A stretch of DNA of 36,784 bases, taken from positions 1 through 36,784 of IMG/VR virus record IMGVR_UViG_3300025128_000137; one strand, 5' to 3'. Positions 1 to 8,286 of the stretch are shown piece after piece. Source of the stretch: a virus. The notes under the pieces were generated by a model. It searched no databases, had not been told where the DNA came from, and saw only the letters and a program-made list of their open reading frames with translations. The position numbers and the translations under genes are program-made. Every line of letters starts with the position of its first letter. The stretch's first letter is position 1.

Positions 1-463
1 ACCCATAACTTGGGGTTGCGCCGCTCTGGGTATAGCCCCCACCAAACTGCGGCCATCCGAAGTTAGGAGCGCCACCTGTAGCGCCCGCCGGGTTAGCCGC
101 TGGATTTATCCATTGCTGACCATAGTTGGCGGTAGGGACATTAAAACCCAAAGCATACGTTGGACTAGTGCCAGTGTTAGGCCCGTAATTTCCGTATGTC
201 TCCTCCCACTGCCCGTCAGTTCCAAGATAGCCGCCCGTGCCCGGCCCGTAATCAACGACGTTGGGATTTACAGCGTCATACCAGCTCCCAGCAACATCAG
301 GAAGCGTGGGGGGTGCTGCTGATTGCTGCATCGTATTGCCAGTCACACCTTTAACCGCTGTTCCCGGCGTCGGCGCCGCAAAGGGCTTAGCCCCCGGAAG
401 TTGTTGCTGCTGCGGCCCCCACCCAGCTGCGTAATTTGAGAATTGATTTGCTGGTTGAACCAT
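1..463 (-). CDS. Gln/Pro/Gly-rich putative virion protein, cut by window end
   Basis: This ORF starts at ATG 463 and runs off base 1. Its start overlaps the stop of the upstream gene as TAATG, with GAGG just before it, so translation is probably coupled. The visible 154 residues are low complexity, rich in Gln, Pro, Gly, Tyr and Asn, with no recognisable domain. A Y-L-G-T-D-G motif resembles Y-I-G-T-D-G in the upstream 343-residue protein, so the two may be related. If the window ends are joined, the reading frame meets TGA at once, giving a 154-residue protein. Its position between the tail hub and the giant internal protein suggests an internal virion or tail component (inference). Confidence 0.7.
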   Translation of the reverse strand, partial: MVQPANQFSNYAAGWGPQQQQLPGAKPFAAPTPGTAVKGVTGNTMQQSAAPPTLPDVAGSWYDAVNPNVVDYGPGTGGYLGTDGQWEETYGNYGPNTGTSPTYALGFNVPTANYGQQWINPAANPAGATGGAPNFGWPQFGGGYTQSGATPSYG

Positions 464-1494
464 TAACCTCGCCCTCTGCGTTGTGGTAAGCGCCTAACAG
501 CCGGTGTAAGAGGGCTGTCCTGTAGCGCTCTCGCGTTTGGATTGCCCCCCATAACCATGGGTACTCCCCGTGGCGCTGCTGGTTTTTTTCTACCCCCTCT
601 TGGTGGTGCGCCGCCGGGCCTGCCGCCTCCTCTGGGTGGAGACTCTTCTTCCTCCTCCTCCTGCGGTGGTGCTGGCGGCGGTGCGATCGGAGGTACTGGT
701 GGCGCAACCGGGGGCACTACTGGCGCGACTGGCGGCACTACTGGTGCGACCGGCGGCACTACTGGTGCGACCGGAGGCGCCACTGGTGCGATTGGAAGCA
801 CCTGTTGGTCAACGTATTCAGGAGGCATCAGGTTAAATGGATCTGGGATTGCGCCAGCGCCCGTAGTCCCCATTCCCCCGTTTGTTGCTGCCCCGTCTGT
901 CCCTATATAACCAGAGGCACCCGGAACCGTCCCGGTGGTTCCGGTGTCAACGTAAGGTATTTGCCCTTGGCTTGTCGCGGTCCCAGCTGGAACCGTCGCC
1001 GCAGGACTTCCCGCAGGATCCCCGGCCCAAACAGGCACATACGTTGGAGTGCCATCAGGCCCAATAATTTGTTGCCACTCGTAGTTCTGCGAGTTCCAGC
1101 CACTAACTCCGCCAGCCGTCCCTGCTGGGACGTAACCCAAGGCCACCTGTTGCTCCAGCGTTTGCGGGGGTGCTGGCTGATAACCCTCTGTGCCTACTTG
1201 GTAACCTGTGTTTCCGCCAGCCCAAGTCTGTGGGGCTCCTCCCCCACCAAAAGCTGGCTGCCACGGCTGCGCAGAGCCAAAGTCTTGGCCAAAAACGTCG
1301 CCAAGAAAACCAAAGCCGTAGTTGTATGGCGCAAGCTGGCTGGGAAGTGGGTTAAGATAGGCTTGCCGGTCAAAATACTGAGGGCCGCCTAGGTTAAATA
1401 ACGAGTTAGCCGAGCCATACAGGTTACTTATGTACGGACGCGCACCCTCCCACGGGCCCGTATTTGCTACGTTGCTTCCACCGCCTCCTGCCAT
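463..1494 (-). CDS. Putative internal virion protein with Pro/Ala/Val repeat linker
   Basis: 343 residues with no recognised catalytic domain. The N-terminal third is rich in Gly, Tyr, Phe and Asn and resembles N-termini common in podovirus proteins encoded after the tail hub (W-E-G-A-R-P-Y-I, then L-Y-G-S). Residues of about 225-275 are tandem units built from P-V-A-P and V-V-P-P. They are followed by a run of Glu and then an Arg/Gly/Pro-rich basic tail. The start overlaps the end of the upstream 148-residue gene by 28 bases. A flexible, extended virion or ejected protein is plausible from context; the function is unknown. Confidence 0.75.
   Translation of the reverse strand: MAGGGGSNVANTGPWEGARPYISNLYGSANSLFNLGGPQYFDRQAYLNPLPSQLAPYNYGFGFLGDVFGQDFGSAQPWQPAFGGGGAPQTWAGGNTGYQVGTEGYQPAPPQTLEQQVALGYVPAGTAGGVSGWNSQNYEWQQIIGPDGTPTYVPVWAGDPAGSPAATVPAGTATSQGQIPYVDTGTTGTVPGASGYIGTDGAATNGGMGTTGAGAIPDPFNLMPPEYVDQQVLPIAPVAPPVAPVVPPVAPVVPPVAPVVPPVAPPVPPIAPPPAPPQEEEEEESPPRGGGRPGGAPPRGGRKKPAAPRGVPMVMGGNPNARALQDSPLTPAVRRLPQRRGRG
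683..801 (-). repeat. 21-bp tandem repeats encoding the Pro/Ala/Val linker
   Basis: About five imperfect copies of a 21-bp unit lie head to tail inside the 343-residue gene (on the plus strand the unit contains actggtgcgaccggc). The unit is a multiple of three, so copy-number change would lengthen or shorten the linker without breaking the frame. Confidence 0.8.
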
Positions 1495-1913
1495 TTCTTA
1501 AGTTCCTTTCTTAAAATTGCGCGACTTTCGACCTTATAGCCGTAGTCCTTCGCTACCATCCAGCCTTTGCGACCCACTCCATAAATAAAATCGCAACCAT
1601 TTCTAATGGCAAAATCGTCAAGGAACTTCAGCATATCGTCAATCCATGACCGGGTTTCGCCACTCTTTCCCGCTACCGCGACCAGCTCGCATCCACGCTT
1701 CTTGGGGAACTGAACAAGCCGGGTAATAAAGGCACCCTTAATCTCGTCGTCCACCGCTGACACCAGAATTGTTAAGTGCCCTGACTCGCAAAGCACTAAC
1801 AAATCGTCAGCATCCATCCCCTCATGGTAGCGCATCGCACTCACCAATGGCGTGTGCAGCTCCTCCCAAACTTCTCTCGCCAGCTGTGCTGGCACCTCAA
1901 AGATTTCAACCAT
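1467..1913 (-). CDS. GNAT-like phage protein (T7 gp13-type position)
   Basis: 148 residues with the alternating strand and helix pattern of small GNAT-like proteins found in podovirus tail modules. It has a central stretch G-A-F-I-T-R-L-V-Q-F, then C-E-L-V-A-V-A-G-K-S-G, a helix, and a C-terminal G-C-D-F-I-Y-G-V-G-R-K-G-W pattern. In T7-like phages a protein of this type (gp13) lies next to the internal core proteins, which fits here. The cofactor-binding loop is not clear enough to claim acetyltransferase activity. Its 3' end overlaps the next gene. Confidence 0.6.
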   Translation of the reverse strand: MVEIFEVPAQLAREVWEELHTPLVSAMRYHEGMDADDLLVLCESGHLTILVSAVDDEIKGAFITRLVQFPKKRGCELVAVAGKSGETRSWIDDMLKFLDDFAIRNGCDFIYGVGRKGWMVAKDYGYKVESRAILRKELKKWQEAVEAT

Positions 1914-1944
1914 ACTACGCTCCCTACTGCCCTTATATCATACA

Positions 1945-2370
1945 TCATGCAAGTCCCCCTGACACAATCCAAACATCCGTCTCAACATGCACGGCCTCTA
2001 CAGTGTTGTATTGGCCCCCGAAATTTGCGGTGCTTGGGGTCTGCACTGTAGCCGCGCCTGAGCCCGAGATCTGCGCCAATCCGGTGCCGTACTGAATCAT
2101 GGTTATTTTTGCGCCAATCGGCCAAGCCACGGCGGACGTCGGGTCTATAACAAATGCGCTGGTTATTGAGTTTTTCCCTAGGACAACGCCGCCCAGCACA
2201 TCGTCCAGCACCAACGTCATAGTTGCTGTTGCCGATATCTCTCGAACCCTCGCAATATCTGGATCCCAAGTTATAAGGCCGGATAATCTTTGCAGTTCTC
2301 CGCTTAAATACCCCGGCAACCCGCTTACATCATTAGGAGGCGCATACGGTATAACTTGCTTGCGGCTCAC
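1945..2370 (-). CDS. Conserved-type phage structural protein, unknown role
   Basis: 141 residues. The N-terminus is Pro-rich (Y-A-P-P-N-D-V-S-G-L-P), followed by a short amphipathic segment. The C-terminal two thirds is Ser/Thr/Ala/Gly-rich beta-type sequence ending V-W-I-V-S-G-G-L-A. That style is seen in small proteins attached to phage tails or fibres. It overlaps the end of the tail hub gene by four bases and so is translated with it. I do not recognise a named family with certainty; a tail accessory role is inferred from position. Confidence 0.65.
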   Translation of the reverse strand: MSRKQVIPYAPPNDVSGLPGYLSGELQRLSGLITWDPDIARVREISATATMTLVLDDVLGGVVLGKNSITSAFVIDPTSAVAWPIGAKITMIQYGTGLAQISGSGAATVQTPSTANFGGQYNTVEAVHVETDVWIVSGGLA

Positions 2371-3878
2371 CGCTCACCTTCTCTAAAGAACTCTAAGTCA
2401 TAACCGTATAGCTTGACGTCGTTAGTTCCTTCGTAAATGAAACGAATGTCGTAGACACGCGAGCTGGCTCTAAAGTCGGTCTTGTAATCTTGCCCAATCG
2501 TAAACGACGCAGAAGCCGTTGTTCTTGACGCATCGCTAAGTGCGTCTTTCGTATATAGCTGAACTTTTAGAGAGTCCCCGTCTGTGCCCTGAACCCACGG
2601 ATAGCACCTCAACACCCTCTTGTAACTGTTAATGTCTTTATCAAGAGGTACGTTCTTGCGCTCAAGGTAGACGTCCATGTTCGCACTGTCCGAAATGCCT
2701 TTGTATGTTTCGCTATTAGAAAAATAAACAATCTCTCGACGGTCGGCCCGCGTTAAAAACGAATACTCCTCTGCGGTGTTGCGTGTCGCATAGGTCGCTC
2801 TGGAGAAGGTATCCGGCAACCTGCCATTCGTGCCTCTTGCCATGGTTCCACCCAAGTCCCTTGGGTACACAGAGTTGCTTTGCCAATTCCAAACTAAAGC
2901 TGCATTAGGGGCAGAAGCCCCCTCCGCCGGGTAGCAAAAAATCATCTCCCTGTTTCGGTTGTCGCGCACCACAAAACTTCTGCGGTAATTATCTGCATCA
3001 ATTCGGTTAAACAGCCAGTCCCTAGTCTTTCGATCTACAACCGACTGCGCTTCGTTCCCGTCATGCACAACTACGTCGTTGTTGGTCACAACAAAGTGCA
3101 TGTTCTTGAAGGCCGACGCGCACTGCTCAGCAAGCATCCCAACCTCACCAAATAATTCTCTAAATGAAAATACATTGGAGCCACCAACATAATCCATTGC
3201 CCAAGTGTGTTGCTCTTTGTAAACAATGTTAGCGCCACGCAATGGCAAGCAATCAATAATCGGATCGCTTGAGTCCGCCAGCGTCACGCGGCCAGAATCA
3301 TTTGCCGGGTCTGTGTAGTCCCAGCTAGAAGGCAACCCCGTGAAGGCAGACGATGACCACCGCAGCATTAGGGGTTTTTTGTCCACACCCTCGGTCACCC
3401 TCAAAGCAATCAGAAAGTTCTTAAATGGTCTGATAACATCGCAAATAGGCGAGCCCGTAAGGATCGCAGTAGCAGTGGCAGGCGTATTGGGGTCCCATGA
3501 AAACGGCTGGAGCTTTCCTCCCCCCGTGTAAACTAAGTACCCATTGTAGGGGCCACCATTAAACCCAATGTCAACGCTAGCGCTAAAACTTGTGTGCGAA
3601 ATTTTTACATGGGCGGCTCCGGCGCTTCTTGCGTAATAAAGATTGTCAGTGTCCCCATAAACGTAGAACACATTAAGGTCGTCATCAGCCACCATATCCA
3701 AAGCGCAACTCCCAGTAACAGAAGTCGCACCAAACACATCATCCCAACCCTGCATCTTCTCTGCGCCACCGTCCCGATAGCGGACGTTCAGGGAATCAGT
3801 CATTACTCCGGGCGGAAGGTTCCACGCCGGAATATCTACGCTCACTCCAAAGTTTAAATCATTCGCTTGGTATCTCAT
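2367..3878 (-). CDS. Tail hub / DNA stabilisation protein, P22 gp10-like
   Basis: 503 residues from ATG 3878. That start forms an ATGA overlap with the stop of the upstream gene and is preferred over an in-frame GTG nine bases earlier. The sequence is beta-rich with repeated W-x-Y, G-G-x-N and L-x-Y-A units. The N-terminus has P-x-N-L-P-P-G-V-M-T-D-S-L-N-V-R-Y-R-D-G, the pattern of the P22 gp10-like packaged-DNA stabilisation family, which builds the tail hub below the portal. The surrounding head-tail and tail genes agree. The overall fold is inferred; no search was run. Confidence 0.65.
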   Translation of the reverse strand: MRYQANDLNFGVSVDIPAWNLPPGVMTDSLNVRYRDGGAEKMQGWDDVFGATSVTGSCALDMVADDDLNVFYVYGDTDNLYYARSAGAAHVKISHTSFSASVDIGFNGGPYNGYLVYTGGGKLQPFSWDPNTPATATAILTGSPICDVIRPFKNFLIALRVTEGVDKKPLMLRWSSSAFTGLPSSWDYTDPANDSGRVTLADSSDPIIDCLPLRGANIVYKEQHTWAMDYVGGSNVFSFRELFGEVGMLAEQCASAFKNMHFVVTNNDVVVHDGNEAQSVVDRKTRDWLFNRIDADNYRRSFVVRDNRNREMIFCYPAEGASAPNAALVWNWQSNSVYPRDLGGTMARGTNGRLPDTFSRATYATRNTAEEYSFLTRADRREIVYFSNSETYKGISDSANMDVYLERKNVPLDKDINSYKRVLRCYPWVQGTDGDSLKVQLYTKDALSDASRTTASASFTIGQDYKTDFRASSRVYDIRFIYEGTNDVKLYGYDLEFFREGER

Positions 3879-5638
3879 TGCACCCACGCACTCCAGTTTG
3901 TGCTGGCAGACGCAACAGCAGTCCAGTTGGTGCTTGCATCGGCAACAGCCGCCCAGTTGGTACTTGCATCAACCACAGGGGTCCATGCAGGACTGGTGTT
4001 TATAGTAGCAGAGTAAGCCGTCATCGACAGCGCTTGCGCGGTAGCCGCAATTTGTCGGCTGGCCTTAATCGCAGCAGCGTAGGTCGTAATGTCTAGCTCT
4101 TGAACCGCAGCCTGCACTTCTCGGATTACGTTTTTTGCTACCGTGGCTTGTTGCTCAGTAAGGCTAAGGGCCTGAGTAGATGTAGCAATACCCCGGTGGG
4201 TAGTAATAGCGGCCACCAGCTCCGTGAGGCTAAGCGCCTGCACGGACGCATTTATGTTTCTGTGCGTAGTTATTGCCGCCTGCGCTTCACTTATTGCAAG
4301 CGCCTGAACTGATGCGGAGACGGCTCTGTGCGTCGTAATTGACGCCTGATACTGGGCAATAGCTAGGGCCTGTGTCGCAGCCGTCACCGACCTAGCCGTA
4401 GATGGTTTCTCCTGCAAGTTAAGCTCAAGCAAAACTAGGTTGCTGTACAGGCGCTCACTTGCCGGGGAGACGTCAGCTTTTTCTTGAACATCTAAATCGG
4501 TACTAAGGGTGTAGGTTCCGCTGACTGTGTTTATGCCACTGTAATAAAGGATTCGCCTATCAGAAGACCCATTGGAAATTTGCATTCCATAGGTATTCAT
4601 CCCACCCCATTCTCCCTCGGCCCCATCATCTTGCATTCGCATCTGGAGCGTCTTATTTGTGTCTCCCGTGGTATAAGCAAAAGCGCCCAAGGCAGCCACA
4701 TCAGCAGCTGAGGCACTAACAACGAAGCCCTTGTTAGCAGCCATTTCTACCCAAGTGTCTTCCGGGGTAACCTCGGTTCCAGTGGTGTTGATATCAGCAG
4801 CAAACTGGGTAAAGGCATTTAGGCGAACCGCCGCAATGCGATTCAGCCCGACCGCAAACTCCCCGGCGGTTCCTGAGTCTGTTTGCATTTGCAGGGTGAC
4901 GGCAGTATCAGAAGCAACAGCTGACAAGACATACATCGCCCCTTGCTGCCAAACCTCTACTGAATCCTCCCCCTCATATTCGGCGTAGGCAGTGGAGGTA
5001 TAGCCACTCAGGTCGCCGCCGAGCCGATACCTGATTGAAGATGACGAACTGTTTACCTCCGGTCGTATGTAAGTAAAAACAAGCCAGCTCGCTGAACCGT
5101 CTCCTATGGTGATCGATGCACCATCAGTCCAGCTGGCCGAACTTAATGCGCTGTGGGTGGTTTCATCTTCCGCGTATTTATAATCTGTGTTTTCATGTAG
5201 CCCGTCATCCGACTCATCCAGTTTAAGTGCTAGTGACCAAGCCCCTGTACATTGGGACTGATAAGAACTGTTCTGTACTTGGAATTGTTGATTAATGTCT
5301 ACCGGGGTGCTGGGCGCTGTATATTTCTGCATATAGAAATAAGCCGCTCCAAAACCCGCCCCCGTCCTTCGGGGTTCCATTCGCTGGTAGCTTCCAGCTT
5401 GCCCGTTAATGGTTTTGCCGGAGATCTCTGTAGTGTCAGCTGCAACACGAAACTCAAATCCGTTTTGGCCAGCGTTGTTGCCATTGACCAACATACCCAT
5501 GAGCAAAAGGTATTCGGTGCTGGCGGTCAGGTCAGCCGCAGGTATCTTTATGGTGGACGAAATGTTCGTCCAAGAGGTGTTGTTACTAGAATGGTTCCCG
5601 TCTGAACCGACCCACGCATAGTCGATAGCCGTCGCCAT
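3875..5638 (-). CDS. Repeat-containing tail or fibre protein
   Basis: 587 residues. Residues 1 to about 400 are beta-type sequence rich in Thr, Ser, Gly and Asn. The segment from about 410 to 550 holds six tandem repeats of 22-24 residues around a core Q-A-L-(A/S)-(I/L), ending I-T-T-H-R in four of them. The C-terminus has three copies of A-S-T-N-W at spacings of nine to ten residues. Start and stop overlap both neighbours by one to four bases. The repetitive rod-like section and the place before the tail hub gene suggest a tail fibre or other surface component (inference). Confidence 0.65.
   Translation of the reverse strand: MATAIDYAWVGSDGNHSSNNTSWTNISSTIKIPAADLTASTEYLLLMGMLVNGNNAGQNGFEFRVAADTTEISGKTINGQAGSYQRMEPRRTGAGFGAAYFYMQKYTAPSTPVDINQQFQVQNSSYQSQCTGAWSLALKLDESDDGLHENTDYKYAEDETTHSALSSASWTDGASITIGDGSASWLVFTYIRPEVNSSSSSIRYRLGGDLSGYTSTAYAEYEGEDSVEVWQQGAMYVLSAVASDTAVTLQMQTDSGTAGEFAVGLNRIAAVRLNAFTQFAADINTTGTEVTPEDTWVEMAANKGFVVSASAADVAALGAFAYTTGDTNKTLQMRMQDDGAEGEWGGMNTYGMQISNGSSDRRILYYSGINTVSGTYTLSTDLDVQEKADVSPASERLYSNLVLLELNLQEKPSTARSVTAATQALAIAQYQASITTHRAVSASVQALAISEAQAAITTHRNINASVQALSLTELVAAITTHRGIATSTQALSLTEQQATVAKNVIREVQAAVQELDITTYAAAIKASRQIAATAQALSMTAYSATINTSPAWTPVVDASTNWAAVADASTNWTAVASASTNWSAWVQ
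3890..4400 (-). repeat. Degenerate tandem repeats within the tail protein gene
   Basis: Six degenerate repeat units of about 66-72 bp encode the Q-A-L-x-I/L repeats. They are followed by three units of about 30 bp encoding the A-S-T-N-W repeats at the C-terminus. The DNA has drifted more than the protein pattern, so this looks like an old duplication kept by selection. Confidence 0.75.
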
Positions 5639-5943
5639 TAAGTTGACTCAACGACTTGCCAGTCTAGTTGATTAGTTTCCCAGTCAGACCCGGTGTAAAA
5701 ATCGTAACGGAGCTGCATCCCGACAGCATAAGCAGCCCGTAGCTCTACCCAAATTTTATAGCGAGATCCGTCAGAGGGTGGATAGTCAAGATCGCCAGAA
5801 CGGTTTTCTTTGGAGTTGGCTTTAATAAACGACACGCATGTGTCACATGCCGCGTCGAAGGCGTCTAGTTTTTGCGCATAAGTTTCTGCGGATTCTTCCG
5901 AAGTTCCGCGCATTTCGTTTCTGTGCCTGACGCGATATGCCAC
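5638..5943 (-). CDS. Small phage protein, unknown
   Basis: 101 residues, charged at the N-terminus and largely helical to about residue 55 (Y-A-Q-K-L-D-A-F-D-A-A-C), then aromatic-rich (Y-K-I-W-V-E-L-R-A-A-Y, W-E-T-N-Q-L-D-W). The start lies one base after the upstream gene and the stop overlaps the next start as TAATG. This puts it firmly in the late operon. No family recognised; a head-tail joining or tail role is only a guess from position. Confidence 0.6.
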   Translation of the reverse strand: MAYRVRHRNEMRGTSEESAETYAQKLDAFDAACDTCVSFIKANSKENRSGDLDYPPSDGSRYKIWVELRAAYAVGMQLRYDFYTGSDWETNQLDWQVVEST

Positions 5944-5944
5944 T

Positions 5945-6190
5945 TCATTCTCCTACTGCTCCATTAAACATCCCAATATGGGCGGCGTCAGCATAAACGT
6001 GTTTACCAGACCATACGACTTTAGGCTCCCCCTTAACGGCAGAACCCTCGTCATCCTGCCAATTCACATGGACCTCTAGCCCGTCCTCGCAACGAATCAC
6101 CAAAGTTTCGTCGCTTTTTAACACCGCCTCAACCGTTTTTCCTGCGAGACGATCTGTCAAATCAGGCAAGAGTAAATACCCCTGAAGCAT
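5945..6190 (-). CDS. Small phage protein, unknown
   Basis: 81 residues with short beta-strand-like segments (V-E-A-V-L-K-S-D-E-T-L-V-I-R-C-E-D-G, then V-H-V-N-W) that look like a compact SH3- or OB-like barrel. The start overlaps the end of the upstream 151-residue gene by 29 bases. Such small beta-barrel proteins occur in many phage head-tail modules, but no named family can be assigned. Confidence 0.6.
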   Translation of the reverse strand: MLQGYLLLPDLTDRLAGKTVEAVLKSDETLVIRCEDGLEVHVNWQDDEGSAVKGEPKVVWSGKHVYADAAHIGMFNGAVGE

Positions 6191-6617
6191 TCCACGTTAT
6201 CACGAGGTCGCCGCTCGTCATGTCAAACAAACCCCCCAGATCCACGCTAAAAATTGCCCTCTTTCCGCTGTCGGAGTTATTGTAACCCACTGCCCAAGTA
6301 GCTGATTTAGGGTTCGACGCATTCTGTGACCAAGTTATGTCTGTTAGATCGAAGGTACAGGTAGCCCCGCTTCGGGTCCAAGGATCTGATGGAGATGCCG
6401 ACACCCCGCCCGTCGCATAGTTTCCTCCCACGGAAACTTGGTTAGAACTCAGGTTCGTTGAGCCGCCGCTTCCCCACCGTGGGTCTGCCACTGCTGCGCT
6501 TTGTGTTGCGGCATTCGTAACCAAAGCAACCCAAACGCTCGCACTTGACAAGTCGTGCAGGCCATCGCCCAATCCCTCTTTGAATTGGTTGTAAACTACA
6601 ACGTCGCCTTGTGCCAT
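6162..6617 (-). CDS. Probable structural protein, unknown
   Basis: 151 residues, starting M-A-Q-G-D-V-V-V-Y-N-Q-F-K. It is rich in Ser, Thr, Gly and Asn, with alternating hydrophobic residues typical of a beta-sandwich virion protein. The end G-D-L-V-I-T-W-N-A-S-G-V-F-T-L is a pattern seen in phage proteins encoded near head-tail genes. It lies nine bases after the head-tail adaptor candidate. A virion surface or tail role is inferred from composition and place. Confidence 0.6.
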   Translation of the reverse strand: MAQGDVVVYNQFKEGLGDGLHDLSSASVWVALVTNAATQSAAVADPRWGSGGSTNLSSNQVSVGGNYATGGVSASPSDPWTRSGATCTFDLTDITWSQNASNPKSATWAVGYNNSDSGKRAIFSVDLGGLFDMTSGDLVITWNASGVFTLA

Positions 6618-6625
6618 ATTTACTC

Positions 6626-7258
6626 CTAAAGATACGGGATTAGCCTGCCAGAGCTTTCCCGTCGATTTGCCTCGCGGCGTAATTCATTAAATTTTTGGCG
6701 CTCCCTAACCACCCATTTCACAGATGCAGCCTCAGCATCTGGGCCCCCTATTGTGTCTTGCAATAGAGCGGCCATAGCCCGTGACCTTATCAACTCCTCT
6801 GCCTCATCCGTCCACGCATTAGACAGGGTGGAAGTAAGGGTAGCAGAAAAACCCCCAATGTCACGCAAATAGGTCATGGTCAATGTGTACACACCATCTG
6901 GAACGGGCCACATGCGAAGATCCAACCCCTCTATTGCAAATTTGTCTGGCTGGCTGGTTCGAGTAGTGTCTGATGTGTTCCGCTGAATCCAGCGATATGT
7001 GGTTTCGTCTAGGTACTCCACATTGTTGCTGGAATAGGTGACAGTCATCATGTCCACCTCAATGCAGTCATTGGGGAGCGCATAATATTCCTGACCGTCC
7101 ACTGTCGAGGCGGTCGCCCTGCCAGTGTTAAAGGTAAACCGCCGGGGCTTGTAGTATTTAACAGCATCAATAATGGAGCTGTTAATCTGTGAGGTAAAAG
7201 AGGATCCCCGGTTAAGGCTGTTTTCAATCCTAGACACCATTGTCGCAACAGTAGTCAC
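6626..7258 (-). CDS. Putative head-to-tail adaptor protein
   Basis: 210 residues from GTG 7258, which overlaps the previous stop as GTGA. The N-terminus is helical (M-V-S-R-I-E-N-S-L-N-R), followed by A-V-K-Y-Y-K-P-R-R-F. A strand-rich middle has Y-Y-A-L-P-N-D-C-I-E-V-D, and the C-terminal helices are charged. This helix, beta-domain, helix plan matches podovirus head-tail connector proteins, which bind below the portal. It lies with tail genes in the late operon. The family assignment is by pattern only. Confidence 0.55.
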   Translation of the reverse strand: MTTVATMVSRIENSLNRGSSFTSQINSSIIDAVKYYKPRRFTFNTGRATASTVDGQEYYALPNDCIEVDMMTVTYSSNNVEYLDETTYRWIQRNTSDTTRTSQPDKFAIEGLDLRMWPVPDGVYTLTMTYLRDIGGFSATLTSTLSNAWTDEAEELIRSRAMAALLQDTIGGPDAEAASVKWVVRERQKFNELRREANRRESSGRLIPYL

Positions 7259-7428
7259 TGCCCAAACCCTCTCATGGTTTTAGCTAATCTCGCCCGCTGG
7301 CCCAGCTTCCCCGGCTTTTTGGCCGCAGCATTGAGTGTCTTTAGGGGAATCTTCTTCCCCTTTTTAATACCAAGCTGGCGCCTCAAAGCGCCCGATTTCT
7401 TTATTGCCCCCTCAATCCAGTTTGCCAT
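7255..7428 (-). CDS. Small basic phage protein (57 aa)
   Basis: 57 residues from ATG 7428, very rich in Lys and Arg. It starts M-A-N-W-I-E-G-A-I-K-K, with later motifs K-G-K-K-I-P-L and K-K-P-G-K-L-G-Q-R-A-R-L-A-K-T. This pattern recurs as a small basic protein in many tailed phages, usually among structural genes. Its stop overlaps the GTG start of the adaptor gene (GTGA), which supports real translation. Nucleic-acid binding or a virion role is possible; neither is shown. Confidence 0.75.
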   Translation of the reverse strand: MANWIEGAIKKSGALRRQLGIKKGKKIPLKTLNAAAKKPGKLGQRARLAKTMRGFGQ

Positions 7429-7476
7429 AACAACCCCAACTCTTAATATAGCTGTCCAAACCCGCGCTTTTTCTTT

Positions 7477-8286
7477 TTACTCCCTTTCGCGTGACCTTGT
7501 TTCTTGCTCTGCTTCCGCTTGTGCATCTTGTGCCCGTACATGAAAAGCGCCTCCTATATACACTCCCCGCTCATCATACCCCACGTTGACATACGCGCAG
7601 GGATTGTCCCCGCCAAGCATATCAGAAAGTTCCCGCGTCCACAGTTCGGTCTGCCAGTATTTAGTCCAGCCATGCCATGGCCCACCCCAAGTAAAATGCG
7701 ACAGGCTTGGGTAAAACTCTTGCGGATTCACCTCGCCCGGTTTTAGTAATTCATTCCACGAGCCGCTTAGCGCCCCAATCTTGTTGTCCGGCAGCCCCTT
7801 GAATTTATGCAGATCCAAGCCGGAGCCCTCCTCTGGATCAATGCTTTTCCAGTATCGGTGGGCACAGGAAATCACCATCAGTGATGACCAGTTTTTTCTG
7901 TCATAGGCGGCCTGTACGCCGCCTAAAAACTTCCGCTCTCCATCGACTACTTTGTGGTTGTGCTTCCTGCATACGAGAGCCTTGTCTGAATTGCGCTGAT
8001 CCCACAATTCGGCAATGTCCCCATCACAAACCATGTCGCAATCCATAAAGATGGCAAACCCCTCGTAGTTACAAAGATGAGGAATCATCCACCTAGCATT
8101 GCTAAAGTCAGTCGAGTCTTTCTCGCCGCGTGGCCTGTCCCATAGGGCGGGCCCCATGGTTTCGTTACCTATGGGCGAAATCAGCACCGGAACCGAGCTT
8201 CTTTCTATGATGCTGTGCGCAAGCACATGCCATGCAATGCGCTCTTTTTTATCGTACCCGATAAAGATTCTTGGTAAGTCAAACAT
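7477..8286 (-). CDS. GT-A fold glycosyltransferase (GT8-like)
   Basis: 269 residues. The N-terminus R-I-F-I-G-Y-D-K-K-E is a nucleotide-sugar-binding start. The segment around residue 90 (A-I-F-M-D-C-D-M-V) contains the D-x-D metal-binding motif of GT-A glycosyltransferases, in GT8-like context. The region S-L-S-H-F-T-W-G-G-P-W-H-G-W near residue 200 looks like the acceptor or closing loop. Its start overlaps the stop of the upstream glycosyltransferase, so the two are coupled. It is the last gene of the sugar cassette. Target unknown: host surface glycan, virion protein or DNA are all possible. Confidence 0.75.
   Translation of the reverse strand: MFDLPRIFIGYDKKERIAWHVLAHSIIERSSVPVLISPIGNETMGPALWDRPRGEKDSTDFSNARWMIPHLCNYEGFAIFMDCDMVCDGDIAELWDQRNSDKALVCRKHNHKVVDGERKFLGGVQAAYDRKNWSSLMVISCAHRYWKSIDPEEGSGLDLHKFKGLPDNKIGALSGSWNELLKPGEVNPQEFYPSLSHFTWGGPWHGWTKYWQTELWTRELSDMLGGDNPCAYVNVGYDERGVYIGGAFHVRAQDAQAEAEQETRSRERE

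Noticed and set aside
683-801. Tandem repeats as a variable region of a diversity-generating retroelement
   Set aside because: No reverse transcriptase or template repeat is present anywhere in the window, and the repeats encode a simple linker.
542-910. Plus-strand Gly/Thr-rich collagen-like ORF
   Set aside because: It is the mirror of the Pro/Ala/Val repeat of the minus-strand virion gene, with no ribosome-binding site or promoter.
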